DNA of 64,000 nt from QVMM01 sp047030855 (GTDB taxonomy: Bacteria > Bacteroidota > Bacteroidia > Bacteroidales > Dysgonomonadaceae): assembly GCA_047030855.1 (NCBI GenBank), contig JBKYIJ010000008.1, positions 1,054,001-1,118,000 of the forward strand, written 5' to 3'. Shown piece by piece: positions 9,220-18,195 of the stretch; the stretch's first letter is position 1; every line of letters starts with the position of its first letter. The notes beneath the pieces are model-generated. The model was given only the letters and a program-made list of their open reading frames with translations. It ran no database searches and was not told where the DNA came from. The position numbers and the translations under genes are program-made.

Positions 9220-10629
9220 TCAAAAAAATGCGGCGTTATCGCCCATGACTACAAACATCGGTTTTTTATCGGCAATGAGTTGCATCTGATAATCCCTGAT
9301 CTCCGGACATAAATGGTAAGGGATATTCGGGTAGAAAAAATATTTGTATGTCGGTACGATGTTCGCTTCTGTATAAACTCCCAGATCGAGTCCGATATTG
9401 AGCAGGGTAGGGTTCTGTTCTTTTTTTATGATATCGGCAAATTCTTTTTGCATATAACCGCACTCTTTTTTTCGTAATAAACAGTCTTTTTCTTCACCAA
9501 AAAAAGCTTTATTTTCGATTCCCATCAACAATAAACAGATAAAAGTTACGGCATAAATTACATAAAAGTATTTTTCTATAAATTTAGTTAAGTAGCTGAG
9601 TATAAATATTACTCCGAAAATAGCATAAACATATATGACGATATGGGCATATGTCATAATATATTTTGTGATACAAATAATTGAAAATGAGAATATAAAT
9701 GAAAATAATATTCCTATTCTGAAAATAATATTTTGAATATATTTTTTGGAGAAACACAGTAGCACGACACCTAACAAAGTCAGTGGAAAAGAAATATAAT
9801 CCGTAATAGTAAGCTTATAAAAGTGTGACAGAATTTTTCTTATTACGGATAAATCAGGCTGGAATTCTGCATAAATAGAATTAAACTGAATATACCCCCA
9901 ATAAAAATCTTTTAACGAATTATTCAGTGTAAAATATAAGATAAATGGAAGCAAGGTTACGACAACTCCAAACAGAGAGTACAGGATATAATTGATCGTT
10001 TCTCTGTATTTTTTTTCTTTTAATAAATCAATATATATAGCTAAAAGGAGAGGAACCCAGAAAATGCATACGCTTAGTTTTGAAAGTAAAACGAGTGCGA
10101 ACATTATTCCGTGAACGATCATTTGTTTGCGGCTTTCACTTTTGTCTTGTTGACTGTTTCTGAAATAGGCTATGAAGTAATAAAAGCTGATCGTGACAAA
10201 TACGGAGATAAATTCTTCTGCCGATCCTCCGAAATAGCTTTTATTGAAAATAAAGAGTGCGTATATAAGCCCTACGATCGAAGCAGTTTTTTGCGAAGTA
10301 TAAAGCCTTGCAGTTTTGTAGGCGAATAGTATATTGAAAAATAAGGCAACCGCTTCCAGTAAATATACGCCCGTGAGGTTGGTATTTGAAATGAGATAGG
10401 CAACGCTATAAATGAAAAATATGAAAGGTCCTTTGTGATCGAATATGTCTTTGTAAGGAATAAGTCCGTTCGCGATTCCTTTCCCCATAGAAAAATATAT
10501 GTGTACATCGCCCCAAGGGCTGAACAGATATAACGGGGAGTTTCTCGAATTGAAAAATACGAATAGAAAGGAGAAAAAAAGAAAACCCAATATTATTCCG
10601 TAGTCGATTGATGTTCTTTTTTTCTCCAT
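9220..10629 (-). CDS. GT39/ArnT-like multipass membrane glycosyltransferase candidate
   Basis: A 469-residue membrane protein with about eleven hydrophobic segments. The first periplasmic loop has 'WGDVHIYFSMGKGIANGLIP' followed by 'YKDIFDHKGPFIFF', which fits the GT-C fold signature of dolichyl-phosphate-mannose/ArnT-type transferases (an acidic D in the first loop, then the '..DHKGP' block). Such enzymes move a sugar from a polyprenyl-phosphate carrier onto lipids or proteins at the outer face of the inner membrane. The acceptor cannot be deduced. It lies 23 bp upstream of the deoC stop on the same strand, which would place it downstream in a possible deoC transcript. Confidence 0.7.
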   Translation of the reverse strand: MEKKRTSIDYGIILGFLFFSFLFVFFNSRNSPLYLFSPWGDVHIYFSMGKGIANGLIPYKDIFDHKGPFIFFIYSVAYLISNTNLTGVYLLEAVALFFNILFAYKTARLYTSQKTASIVGLIYALFIFNKSYFGGSAEEFISVFVTISFYYFIAYFRNSQQDKSESRKQMIVHGIMFALVLLSKLSVCIFWVPLLLAIYIDLLKEKKYRETINYILYSLFGVVVTLLPFILYFTLNNSLKDFYWGYIQFNSIYAEFQPDLSVIRKILSHFYKLTITDYISFPLTLLGVVLLCFSKKYIQNIIFRIGILFSFIFSFSIICITKYIMTYAHIVIYVYAIFGVIFILSYLTKFIEKYFYVIYAVTFICLLLMGIENKAFFGEEKDCLLRKKECGYMQKEFADIIKKEQNPTLLNIGLDLGVYTEANIVPTYKYFFYPNIPYHLCPEIRDYQMQLIADKKPMFVVMGDNAAFF

Positions 10630-10652
10630 TTCAATTGATATATAATTCGGTA

Positions 10653-11522
10653 TTAACCGATACTTTCAAGTAAATGTTTTGCCAAACGGCTTGCTCCGAT
10701 CCTGAACAGTTTATTGTTGCACCATTCTTCGCCAAGGACTTCTTTTACTATTGTATAGTATTTTACGGCTTCTTCAGTAGTGGAAACGCCTCCCGAAGGT
10801 TTTAATCCTATTTTGATGCCTGTTTTGTCATGGTATTCCTTGATAGCGGTAGCCATAACGTACGCTGCTTCCAATGTTGCCCCTTCGTAAACTTTTCCGG
10901 TTGATGTTTTGATGAAATCAGCACCTGAATACATGGATAGGATAGAGGCTTTCTTAATGATGGAGGCTGATTTTAATGCACCTGTTTCGAGAATAACTTT
11001 CATGTGTGCATCGCGGCAAGCGTGCTTTAATTCGTCTAATTCTTCGCAGGCTTCTTCATAGTTTTCTGACAAGAATAACCCCAGATTGAGGACGACGTCT
11101 ATTTCGTCCGCACCGTTAGCGACTGCTAATGCGGTTTCTGCGATTTTAACCTCAATATAGGTTTGCGAACTCGGAAATCCTGCCGAAACACACGCAATTT
11201 TTACGTCTTGTGCGGTTAACGCTTCCTTAACTGTTTCCGCAAAGTTGGGAAATACGCAGATGGCTGCGACATTAGGCACGTCGCTGCTGCCTTCGAAATC
11301 ATTGACGCCTTGCGTAAATTTCCAGATGTCTTCTTTCGAATCGGTAGTATTAAGAGAAGTCAAATCTATGCAGGAATACAGTTTTTTATAGACATCCTTG
11401 TTGTCGTTTTCCTTGTATTTCTTGGCGATTATTTCCTGTACTTTTACTTTTACTTCATCGTCATTCAAATCTGTTTTATATAGCTTCAAGGCATCCAGAT
11501 ATTTGTTTACTTGTTTTTCCAT
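10653..11522 (-). CDS. deoC: Deoxyribose-phosphate aldolase
   Basis: A 289-residue DeoC that interconverts 2-deoxyribose 5-phosphate with glyceraldehyde 3-phosphate plus acetaldehyde in deoxynucleoside breakdown. The Schiff-base lysine sits in 'GADFIKTSTGKVYEGAT', and 'GADEIDVVLNLGLFLS' and 'IGLKPSGGVSTTEEAV' are the conserved TIM-barrel blocks. The chain is longer at the N-terminus than the ~220-residue short enzymes, as is common in Bacteroidota. It starts 7 bp from the stop of the MazG-like gene, and dtd lies just upstream of that, so dtd-mazG-deoC look like one minus-strand unit. Confidence 0.95.
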   Translation of the reverse strand: MEKQVNKYLDALKLYKTDLNDDEVKVKVQEIIAKKYKENDNKDVYKKLYSCIDLTSLNTTDSKEDIWKFTQGVNDFEGSSDVPNVAAICVFPNFAETVKEALTAQDVKIACVSAGFPSSQTYIEVKIAETALAVANGADEIDVVLNLGLFLSENYEEACEELDELKHACRDAHMKVILETGALKSASIIKKASILSMYSGADFIKTSTGKVYEGATLEAAYVMATAIKEYHDKTGIKIGLKPSGGVSTTEEAVKYYTIVKEVLGEEWCNNKLFRIGASRLAKHLLESIG

Positions 11523-11528
11523 GACTGT

Positions 11529-11855
11529 TTATTTTAATTTGTTATTATTTATGTGTCTGTCTTTATCTCTTTTGGTTTTTTTCTCAATATTGCGTTTAAA
11601 GGCTTCCGTTAGATTTATTCCTGTCTGGTTAGCCATGCATATCAGTACCCACAGAACGTCCGCCATTTCGTCTCCTAAGTCCTTTCCTTCGTCCGTTTTC
11701 TTGAAAGATTGATCTCCGTAAGTTCGTGCAATGATCCGAGCAAGTTCTCCGACTTCTTCCGTCAGGATCGCCATATTTGTCAATTCGCTGAAATACCGTA
11801 CTCCTATGGTTCTGATCCATTCGTCTACCTGTATTTGCGCTTCTTCTATCGTCAT
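11529..11855 (-). CDS. MazG-like nucleotide pyrophosphohydrolase
   Basis: A compact 108-residue protein of the all-alpha NTP-PPase (MazG-like/dUTPase) superfamily. The metal-binding helices are visible as 'LTEEVGELARIIARTYGD' and 'DLGDEMADVLWVLICMA', giving the ExxE and ExxD pairs that coordinate Mg2+. Members hydrolyse non-canonical or excess nucleoside triphosphates to monophosphate and pyrophosphate, a housekeeping role. The start lies 4 bp from the dtd stop and the stop is 6 bp from the deoC start, so the three genes are probably one operon concerned with nucleotide and aminoacyl-tRNA quality control. Confidence 0.88.
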   Translation of the reverse strand: MTIEEAQIQVDEWIRTIGVRYFSELTNMAILTEEVGELARIIARTYGDQSFKKTDEGKDLGDEMADVLWVLICMANQTGINLTEAFKRNIEKKTKRDKDRHINNNKLK

Positions 11856-11859
11856 ACTC

Positions 11860-12312
11860 TTATTCTTTGTTTTTAGAGTCTATCCATATAGTAACAGGCC
11901 CGTCGTTTATCAGTTCCACCTGCATATCCGCCCCGAATGTTCCCGTTTTCACTTTTTTTCCTAAATCTGTTTCGACTGTTTTGCAGAATTTTTCATATAA
12001 AGGAACAGCGATATCGGGTTTTGAAGCATAAATGTAAGAAGGGCGATTCCCTTTTTTAGTCGAAGCATGCAATGTGAATTGCGAAACGATCAGTATTTCT
12101 CCTTCGATATCTTTTACCGAAAGATTCATCACTCCTTCTTTATCGTCAAAGATACGCAAATTTACAACTTTGTTGCTCAGCCACTTTATGTCATCATCGT
12201 TGTCAGCGTCTTCAATCCCTGCAAAAATGAGCATTCCGTTGCCTATTTCCGATTTCAGTTCATTATGAATACTGACTGATGCTTTTTTTACTCTTTGAAT
12301 AAGTATTCTCAT
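11860..12312 (-). CDS. dtd: D-aminoacyl-tRNA deacylase
   Basis: A 150-residue DTD when started at the ATG at 12312 (MRILIQRVKKASV, the canonical N-terminus). An earlier ATG at 12381 gives a non-conserved leader that runs across a terminator hairpin and is rejected. Key blocks: 'LIVSQFTLHASTKKGNRPS', which holds the SQxT cross-subunit motif, and the 'NDGPVTIWID' C-terminal GPVT-type motif. The enzyme hydrolyses D-amino acids mischarged onto tRNA (and glycine from tRNA-Ala) in the cytoplasm. First gene of a presumed dtd-mazG-deoC unit. Confidence 0.95.
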   Translation of the reverse strand: MRILIQRVKKASVSIHNELKSEIGNGMLIFAGIEDADNDDDIKWLSNKVVNLRIFDDKEGVMNLSVKDIEGEILIVSQFTLHASTKKGNRPSYIYASKPDIAVPLYEKFCKTVETDLGKKVKTGTFGADMQVELINDGPVTIWIDSKNKE

Positions 12313-12335
12313 ATGTTTGAGCAATATAAGTGCAA

Positions 12336-12343
12336 CAAATATA
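12336..12343 (-). promoter_or_regulatory. Putative -7 box for dtd
   Basis: Reads TATATTTG on the minus strand (TAnnTTTG), 24 bp upstream of the dtd ATG. The -33 element is not obvious. Confidence 0.45.
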
Positions 12344-12368
12344 CTAATATTCATCTTTAAAAAAGAAA

Positions 12369-12401
12369 ACAGCGTAAGCAATCAATACTTGCTTACGCTG
12401 T
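12369..12401 (-). terminator. Rho-independent terminator after the HdeD-family gene
   Basis: A perfect 12-bp stem (acagcgtaagca / tgcttacgctgt) with a 9-base loop lies 21 bp beyond the HdeD stop. On the minus strand it is followed by a T-rich tract (TTTTCTTTT). It separates hdeD from dtd. Confidence 0.9.
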
Positions 12402-12422
12402 CTTTTTATTAAACAGGTTGAA

Positions 12423-12989
12423 TTATAAATATTTATTCAACGATTTCAGTTTTATTGACAACATAATTCTGAATATTCCGTATACTACGAAAATTGCTGC
12501 CAGCATGTATGCTGCGATTTCTCCTGCGATAACAGGTTGGAACAACAATATGATGGATAAGATCAGTCCCAGTATGGCAAAAGCCAACAACCATCCCCAA
12601 CCGCTGTGTTCACTTTTTGACAAATCGATCGAAACGCCGATTCCCCAGAATGACTGGAACATAAGCCAGAAAATGATGAAATATACCAAAACTGCCGGTG
12701 CCATCATCGGGTTTGCAATCAGCACGATACCAAGCACAAGGTCTATAATACCTACCGCCAGTGTCCATCCCCATCCGTCGATACTGTCCCTGTTTGTGAT
12801 GGCAAAACCTATTTCAAATATTCCCGTTACAATAAATCCTGCAACAAAAAGAATTGTGAGTGCCAGAAATGTGCTTAAAGGCGTTACGGCACACCATATA
12901 CCCAATGCTACGCACAAAATACCGATAAGGAGTGAGATCCACCAGTTTTTTACAGCCTTTCTGATTGATTTTTTTAAACCGTTTTCCAT
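12423..12989 (-). CDS. HdeD family (DUF308) membrane protein
   Basis: A 188-residue protein with six hydrophobic segments arranged as three repeated helical pairs, with short glycine-rich turns ('VALGIWCAVTP', 'LVLGIVLIANP', 'LILSIILLFQP'). This periodic 'x.G.x.L..P' pattern is the DUF308/HdeD signature. HdeD was named from the acid-resistance island of E. coli; in Bacteroidota its role is not known. It has its own terminator immediately downstream, so it is probably monocistronic. The 111-bp gap to the next gene is AT-rich and shows nothing I can name. Confidence 0.88.
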   Translation of the reverse strand: MENGLKKSIRKAVKNWWISLLIGILCVALGIWCAVTPLSTFLALTILFVAGFIVTGIFEIGFAITNRDSIDGWGWTLAVGIIDLVLGIVLIANPMMAPAVLVYFIIFWLMFQSFWGIGVSIDLSKSEHSGWGWLLAFAILGLILSIILLFQPVIAGEIAAYMLAAIFVVYGIFRIMLSIKLKSLNKYL

Positions 12990-13100
12990 TTTCTTAAATT
13001 TTATATTATTGATTTTTTCTATTACTTATAAACAGATAAATACGGTTTATGTTTTCTCAGTTTCACTGTTTTTAGTTGCCTTTTTAGTTTTTTTTAAAGT

Positions 13101-13751
13101 TTATTTTTCAAATCTTATATTTCCGAAGAACTGTGGCTGATGAAACGAAGGTTCTGGAGTATCTACCTCCGTCCATGACAAGTAATGAGGTATTGTAAGG
13201 TTATTCCCGCATTTGTAGAAATTTCCTTTTGCCGATATTCCCGAAAAACCTTTTAATTCGTGCATCCAGGATGCTGTATATGGGATTACTAAAGTCAGAA
13301 TCCAGTTAAAATTTCCTTTTTGGCTCTTTATAATCCTGTGTCCTAAGCTTGGAAACCTTTTTATAGATTGCATTATTTCAATATCGGCACGTATTGATTT
13401 TGTTCCGATAGTCCTGTATCCGAGCAATGCTTTTCCGGTACAATTGAATTCGGCGTTGTAGTATGAATTGTCGTCGAAACTTATGAACATTTCGACGCAT
13501 GAGTCGGTCCATACCGATCCGTTATCTTCTTCCGTGAGAGCCATTATTTCCTGTTCGTTTACTTCATACTGGAGGAAAATATTATCCCCGTTATGTGCTA
13601 TTTTAAAAGAAACTTCTGGTTTGTACGGATATGTTTTTTCCCAATTGAGACATTCGATTTTATTGTTCGGCAATTCTTTTATTGAATTGGCGATGCTATC
13701 CGGCGAAATACTGTCAATATTTATTTTAGGGACGATTATTTCTTTATTCAT
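13101..13751 (-). CDS. Carbohydrate-binding family 9-like (CBM9-like) protein
   Basis: A 216-residue protein with no obvious signal peptide. The block 'YPYKPEVSFKIAHNGDNIFLQYEV' followed by 'VWTDSCVEMFISF' and 'YYNAEFNCTGKALLGYR' matches the beta-sandwich of CBM9-like/DOMON-type sugar-binding modules. In Bacteroidota such stand-alone proteins are annotated as CBM9-like without a proven ligand. The start overlaps the stop of uvrC by 8 bp, so the two are translationally linked, although no functional link is obvious. Confidence 0.75.
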   Translation of the reverse strand: MNKEIIVPKINIDSISPDSIANSIKELPNNKIECLNWEKTYPYKPEVSFKIAHNGDNIFLQYEVNEQEIMALTEEDNGSVWTDSCVEMFISFDDNSYYNAEFNCTGKALLGYRTIGTKSIRADIEIMQSIKRFPSLGHRIIKSQKGNFNWILTLVIPYTASWMHELKGFSGISAKGNFYKCGNNLTIPHYLSWTEVDTPEPSFHQPQFFGNIRFEK

Positions 13752-15549
13752 TATTTTCTCTGTTAAAGTATTTCCAAATCAAATTTGCTTTATGTTTTCC
13801 GGCGGTTTCTTCTATTTCCTGTAAGTTTGCTTCTTTTATTCGTTTTATGCTCTTAAAACGTCTTAAAAGCGCTTTCTTTGTTTCTTCTCCTATTCCTTTT
13901 ATATTGTCCAGTTCTGATTGTATCTGGCTTTTGCTTCTTCTGTTTCTATGAAAAGTGATCCCGAACCGATGGGCTTCATCCCGCAGGTGTTGTATAACTT
14001 TCAGTGTTTCGGAGTTTTTATCAAGATATAGGGGTATAGAATCCTCTGGATAGTATATTTCTTCCAATCGTTTTGCTATGCCTATGATTGCGATCTTTCC
14101 GTACAGATCGAGCTCTTTCAACGATTCGCAGGCTGCATTAAGCTGTCCTTTTCCTCCGTCTATTACGATTAGCTGGGGTAGGGGAGCTTCTTCTTCAAGT
14201 AATCTGTGATATCGCCTGTACACAACTTCTTTCATTGTCGAGAAATCGTCAGGACCTACGACTGTTTTTACAATGAAATGTCTGTAATCTTTTTTTGAAG
14301 GCTTTGCCATTTTGAAAACGACACAGGCTGATACGGGATTAGTCCCCTGTATGTTTGAATTATCGAAACATTCTATTTGTACGGGAAGTTCTTTGAGTTG
14401 CAGATCATTTTGAATTGTTTTCAGTATTCGTACCGATCTTTGTTCCGGGTTTAAAGATTCAGCCTTTTTTAGTTTGTCGATTTTGTATTGTTTTACGTTT
14501 TTGACAGATAGCTCGAGGAGCTTTTTTTTATCGCCGCGTTGAGGTATGATGAATGTTATATTCGACATTTCCAAATCAGGTTCGAAAGGCACGACTATTT
14601 CTCTTGCCAGAGTTTTAAATCTGTCTTTCATTTCTATAATTCCCAGACTCAGTAATTCCTCTTTGCTTTCATCTATTTTCTTTTTATATTCAAATGTGTA
14701 AGCTCTTATTATTGCTCCGTTGTGCACACTTAAATAGTTAATATATGCAGCGTTCTTATCTTCATCGTATCCGAAAACGTCAATATTATAGTTTATGTTG
14801 GTTATTACGGTGGATTTCTTTTTGAAGTTTTCGATCAGCAAGTATTTCTCTTTCAGTTTTTCTGCCTCTTCGAATTTTAATTCTTCTGCTAATTGTTGTA
14901 TTTCCTTATTTATAGCTGTGCTTATATTACCAATGTTTCCTTTCAGAATTTCTTTTATGTCGCCGATATTTTTATTGTAATCTTCTTCACTTTGAAATCC
15001 TTCACACGGCCCTAAGCATCTTTTTATATGATATTCCAGACATACTTTATAATTCTTTCTATCAATATTATCCTTTGTAAGCAATAAGGAACACGTTCTG
15101 ATAGGGTATAGCTTGTGTATAATGGAAAGGAGAGCTTTGATGCTCATAACGGACGGATAAGGGCCATAATATAAAGATCCGTCTTTTATAATTCTTCTTG
15201 TTTGATAAATTCTGGGAAAATTTTCGTTTCTTATAACAATTGAAGCGTACGTTTTATCGTCTTTTAAAAGAACATTGTATCGGGGTTGATACTCTTTTAT
15301 TAGATTATTCTCTAAAAGAAGCGTGTCTTCTTCTGTTTCGACAATAATATATTTTATGTCGCCGATTTTGCTTACCAGAATTCGTGTTTTCGGACTTTCG
15401 TCATGATGTTTGTTGAAATAACTGGATACTCTTTTCTTTAAATTTTTAGCTTTTCCAACGTATATAATAACTCCTTTGCTATCAAAAAACTGATAACATC
15501 CGGGTTTTTCGGGTATGTTTTGTATAATGTTTTTTAAATAATCATTCAT
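13744..15549 (-). CDS. uvrC: Excinuclease ABC subunit C
   Basis: A full-length UvrC of 601 residues. Order: GIY-YIG nuclease domain at the N-terminus ('KPGCYQFFDSKGVIIYVGKA'), which makes the 3' incision; a cysteine-bearing linker ('CLEYHIKRCLGPCEG'); a UVR motif around 205-235 that contacts UvrB; an RNase H-like endonuclease domain with 'CFDNSNIQGTNPVSACVVF' and 'LIVIDGGKGQLNAA' for the 5' incision; and a C-terminal helix-hairpin-helix ('NIKGIGEETKKALLRRF'). It acts with UvrAB in nucleotide excision repair. apt lies 22 bp upstream. Confidence 0.97.
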   Translation of the reverse strand: MNDYLKNIIQNIPEKPGCYQFFDSKGVIIYVGKAKNLKKRVSSYFNKHHDESPKTRILVSKIGDIKYIIVETEEDTLLLENNLIKEYQPRYNVLLKDDKTYASIVIRNENFPRIYQTRRIIKDGSLYYGPYPSVMSIKALLSIIHKLYPIRTCSLLLTKDNIDRKNYKVCLEYHIKRCLGPCEGFQSEEDYNKNIGDIKEILKGNIGNISTAINKEIQQLAEELKFEEAEKLKEKYLLIENFKKKSTVITNINYNIDVFGYDEDKNAAYINYLSVHNGAIIRAYTFEYKKKIDESKEELLSLGIIEMKDRFKTLAREIVVPFEPDLEMSNITFIIPQRGDKKKLLELSVKNVKQYKIDKLKKAESLNPEQRSVRILKTIQNDLQLKELPVQIECFDNSNIQGTNPVSACVVFKMAKPSKKDYRHFIVKTVVGPDDFSTMKEVVYRRYHRLLEEEAPLPQLIVIDGGKGQLNAACESLKELDLYGKIAIIGIAKRLEEIYYPEDSIPLYLDKNSETLKVIQHLRDEAHRFGITFHRNRRSKSQIQSELDNIKGIGEETKKALLRRFKSIKRIKEANLQEIEETAGKHKANLIWKYFNRENNE

Positions 15550-15571
15550 TATTTAATTTAACCTCGTGTAT

Positions 15572-16103
15572 TTATTCTTTAAACTTAATCAATGCTTCCA
15601 CATCAACATTTTCAGGAAATAACTTTCTTCCGTTTAAATCTTCCAATTCTATAATGAAATTGATATAAATATTTTTCACGCCCATTTTCCTTACAAGATT
15701 GTATGCTGCAGCCATTGTGCCTCCTGTAGCCAGTAAATCGTCATGGATTAGAACCACGTCATCGGGGCTTAAAGCATCTTTATGTATCTGTATTGTATCA
15801 ACCCCATATTCTTTTTCATAGCTTTCTTCTATCGTTTCTGCCGGTAATTTTCCCGGTTTACGGATAGGGACGAACCCCGCATTTAACTCAAGCGCCATAA
15901 TTGGTCCCATTATAAAACCTCTTGATTCTATTCCGACAACTTTAGTTATTCCCTTACCTTCATATCTTGTTTTTAATATGTGAGTTAATTCTTTTAGATT
16001 TTCGGGCGATTTGAATAAAGTAGTTACATCTTTAAATTGAATTCCCTTTGATTGGAAAATCAGGAATGTTTCTAACCGAAGCTTTTAGTTTTTCGATGCT
16101 CAT
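15572..16103 (-). pseudogene. apt: Adenine phosphoribosyltransferase, broken by one +1 frameshift
   Basis: The start is the ATG at 16103. The frame runs about 20 codons (IEKLKASVRNIPDFPIKG) and is then broken at 16044-16046, where GGG stands where GG would keep the frame. The next frame continues without a stop to 15572 and includes 'GITKVVGIESRGFIMGPI' and the PRPP-binding loop 'VVLIHDDLLATGGTMAAA'. The total of 532 bases is 3x177+1, so removing one base restores an enzyme of 176 residues, the normal size. Apt salvages adenine to AMP using PRPP. Whether this is true decay or a sequencing error cannot be told from sequence alone. Confidence 0.9.
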
Positions 16104-16165
16104 GATTTTTTTTTATTGTTTTGAATTGTTTGAAATATAGCTATTTATGAGATTTGGTTTATTCA

Positions 16166-16181
16166 TGTTTCACGTGGAACA
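16166..16181. other. parS-like ParB-binding site
   Basis: TGTTTCACGTGGAACA. Its reverse complement, TGTTCCACGTGAAACA, fits the B. subtilis parS consensus TGTTNCACGTGAAACA at every fixed base. It lies in the gap between mnmG and apt, not inside a gene, and a complete parA-parB pair is 41 kb away in this window. ParB would load here and spread as a CTP-dependent clamp to organise the origin region. Binding is inferred from sequence. Confidence 0.85.
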
Positions 16182-16189
16182 ATTTTATT

Positions 16190-18066
16190 TTACCTTCCCA
16201 AGAGAACAAGCAAAATAGATATATCGTTAGGTGATATCCCCGGAATCCTGCTTGCTTGTGCTATTGTTTCAGGATTTATTCTTGTTAGTTTTTGTCTTGC
16301 TTCCGTTGAAAGCGATTGTATATTGTTGTAATCGAATTTGTCTTTTATACGTATATTTTCAAGCCTGTTTATTTTTTCGGCAATAATCTCTTCTCTTTTT
16401 AATATAGCCGTCGTATTTTATTTTTATTTCAATAGATTCTTTTATTTCGTTAATTCTATTGGGTATTTTATCTAATTCTTCCTTGAATGCAGGTATTTGA
16501 TCGGATATGTTTTCTATTTTAACCTGAGGGCGGGTTAATAGATCTTTCAGTTTTATTTTTTTGTTTCAAAGGAGTTGTTCCTATTTCTTCTAATCTATTA
16601 TTTATATACTCGGGTTTTACTGAATAAGTAGACACAAATTTTAAAATTCTGTCTATTTCATCATTTTTTTGATTCAACAAATCAACCCTTTCTTTCGAAG
16701 CTAATCCGATATTATTTGATTTGACCGTCAATCTGCTATCTGCATCATCCTGCCTTAAAAGAATTCTGTATTCAGCTCGTGATGTAAACATCCTGTATGG
16801 TTCGTCTACTCCTTTTGTTACAAGATCATCTATTAATACGCCAATATAGGCTTCGTTCCTTTTTAAAACAAAATCAGCTGAATTGTGTACTTTGTTATGA
16901 GCGTTTATTCCTGCAATTATTCCTTGCCCAGCAGCTTCTTCATATCCTGTCGTTCCGTTTATTTGCCCTGCAAAAAACAGATTGTTTATAAGCTTTGTTT
17001 CCAGAGTATGTTTTAATTGTCTTGGATCGAAGAAGTCATATTCTATGGCATAACCCGGACGATATATATCTATGTTTCTGAATGCGGGAATTTTTGTAAG
17101 AGCGTTTAATTGTACATCTAAAGGTAAGGAAGAAGAAAAACCGTTTAAATAATATTCTTGAGTGTTTTCTCCCTCAGGTTCTAAAAATAATTGATGTGAT
17201 ATTTTATCGGAAAAAGTCACTATTTTTGTTTCAATACTTGGGCAGTATCGTGGACCGATACTTTTTATTTGTCCGTTGTAAAGGGGAGAATCGGATAATC
17301 CTTTTCTCAATTCATCGTGAACTTCTTCATTGGTATAACATATCCAGCAACTAAGTTGTTTTAGTAATCTATAATTCTGGTCTAAATATGAGAATTTATG
17401 AAAATTATTATCTCCGATTTGTTCTTCCATTAACGAAAAATCAACGCTTCTTCCGTCAATTCTTACAGGAGTACCTGTTTTCATCCGGTCAGTCGAAAAA
17501 CCGAATTCAGCCAATTGCTCAGTGATTCCTTTGGATGCTGGCTCTGAAACTCTTCCCCCTTTTATCTGGACTTTCCCTATGTGCATGAGTCCGTTGAGAA
17601 ATGTTCCGTTTGTCAGAATGACTGATTTTGCCGAAAAATCAACGCCCATAAGGGTATGTACTCCAACTATTGTATTACCTTTTAAATTTAGTGATGTTAC
17701 TGTATCTTGCCAAATGGTTAGATTATCGGTGTTTTCGAGTATATTCCGCCATTCCATAATGAATTTTGTTCTGTCACTCTGCGCACGTGGACTCCACATT
17801 GCAGGGCCTTTGGCTTTATTCAACATTCTGAACTGGATAGACGTTTTATCCGTAACGATTCCCATTTGTCCTCCGAGTGCGTCTATTTCTCTTACAATCT
17901 GTCCTTTAGCTATTCCTCCAACAGCAGGGTTGCAACTCATCTGTGCTATCTTGTTCATATCCATTGTTATGAGCAATGTCTTTGAGCCAAGATTTGCTGC
18001 GGCAGCGGCAGCTTCACACCCTGCATGTCCTGCACCGACAACTATTACATCGTATTTGAATTTCAT
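16190..18066 (-). pseudogene. mnmG: tRNA uridine 5-carboxymethylaminomethyl modification enzyme, two frameshifts
   Basis: The first 500 or so codons from the ATG at 18066 are intact, with the FAD-binding dinucleotide motif 'VVGAGHAGCEAAAAAANLG' at the N-terminus and 'GTFLNGLMHIGKVQIKGGR'. The frame then breaks at a T7 run (16556-16562; A7 on the coding strand), where removal of one base gives 'LLTRPQVKIENISDQIPAF'. It breaks again at T5 (16396-16400), after which 'REEIIAEKINRLENIRIKDK' and a normal C-terminus ending at 16190 appear. Length 1877 = 3x625+2, consistent with two extra bases and a repaired 624-residue enzyme. MnmG works with MnmE to modify wobble uridines of several tRNAs. Confidence 0.93.
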
Positions 18067-18089
18067 TATTTATCCTTTCTTTGCTTTTG

Positions 18090-18097
18090 CAAAGTTA
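18090..18097 (-). promoter_or_regulatory. Putative -7 box for mnmG
   Basis: TAACTTTG on the minus strand (TAnnTTTG), 24 bp upstream of the mnmG ATG at 18066. Confidence 0.5.
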
Positions 18098-18137
18098 GTT
18101 ATTATCTTGATTATAACCTTTATTCTTAATTGTAATA

Positions 18138-18168
18138 AAATAAGCCCGGAGAATGTCCGAACTTATTT
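18138..18168 (-). terminator. Terminator downstream of porW
   Basis: A 13-bp stem (aaataagcccgga / tccgaacttattt) with a 5-base loop. On the minus strand the two mismatches become G-U pairs, so it folds better as minus-strand RNA, which is the direction of porW, whose stop is 28 bp upstream. Confidence 0.75.
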
Positions 18169-18195
18169 TTTATAAGGATATGTTATTTGTCTGAA

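Noticed and set aside
12418..13140. 240-codon plus-strand frame opposite the HdeD gene
   Set aside because: It is antisense to a clear HdeD protein, runs through its terminator region and shows no recognisable domain.
17522..18175. 217-codon plus-strand frame opposite mnmG
   Set aside because: Shadow of mnmG; cysteine/proline-rich translation with no protein-like pattern.
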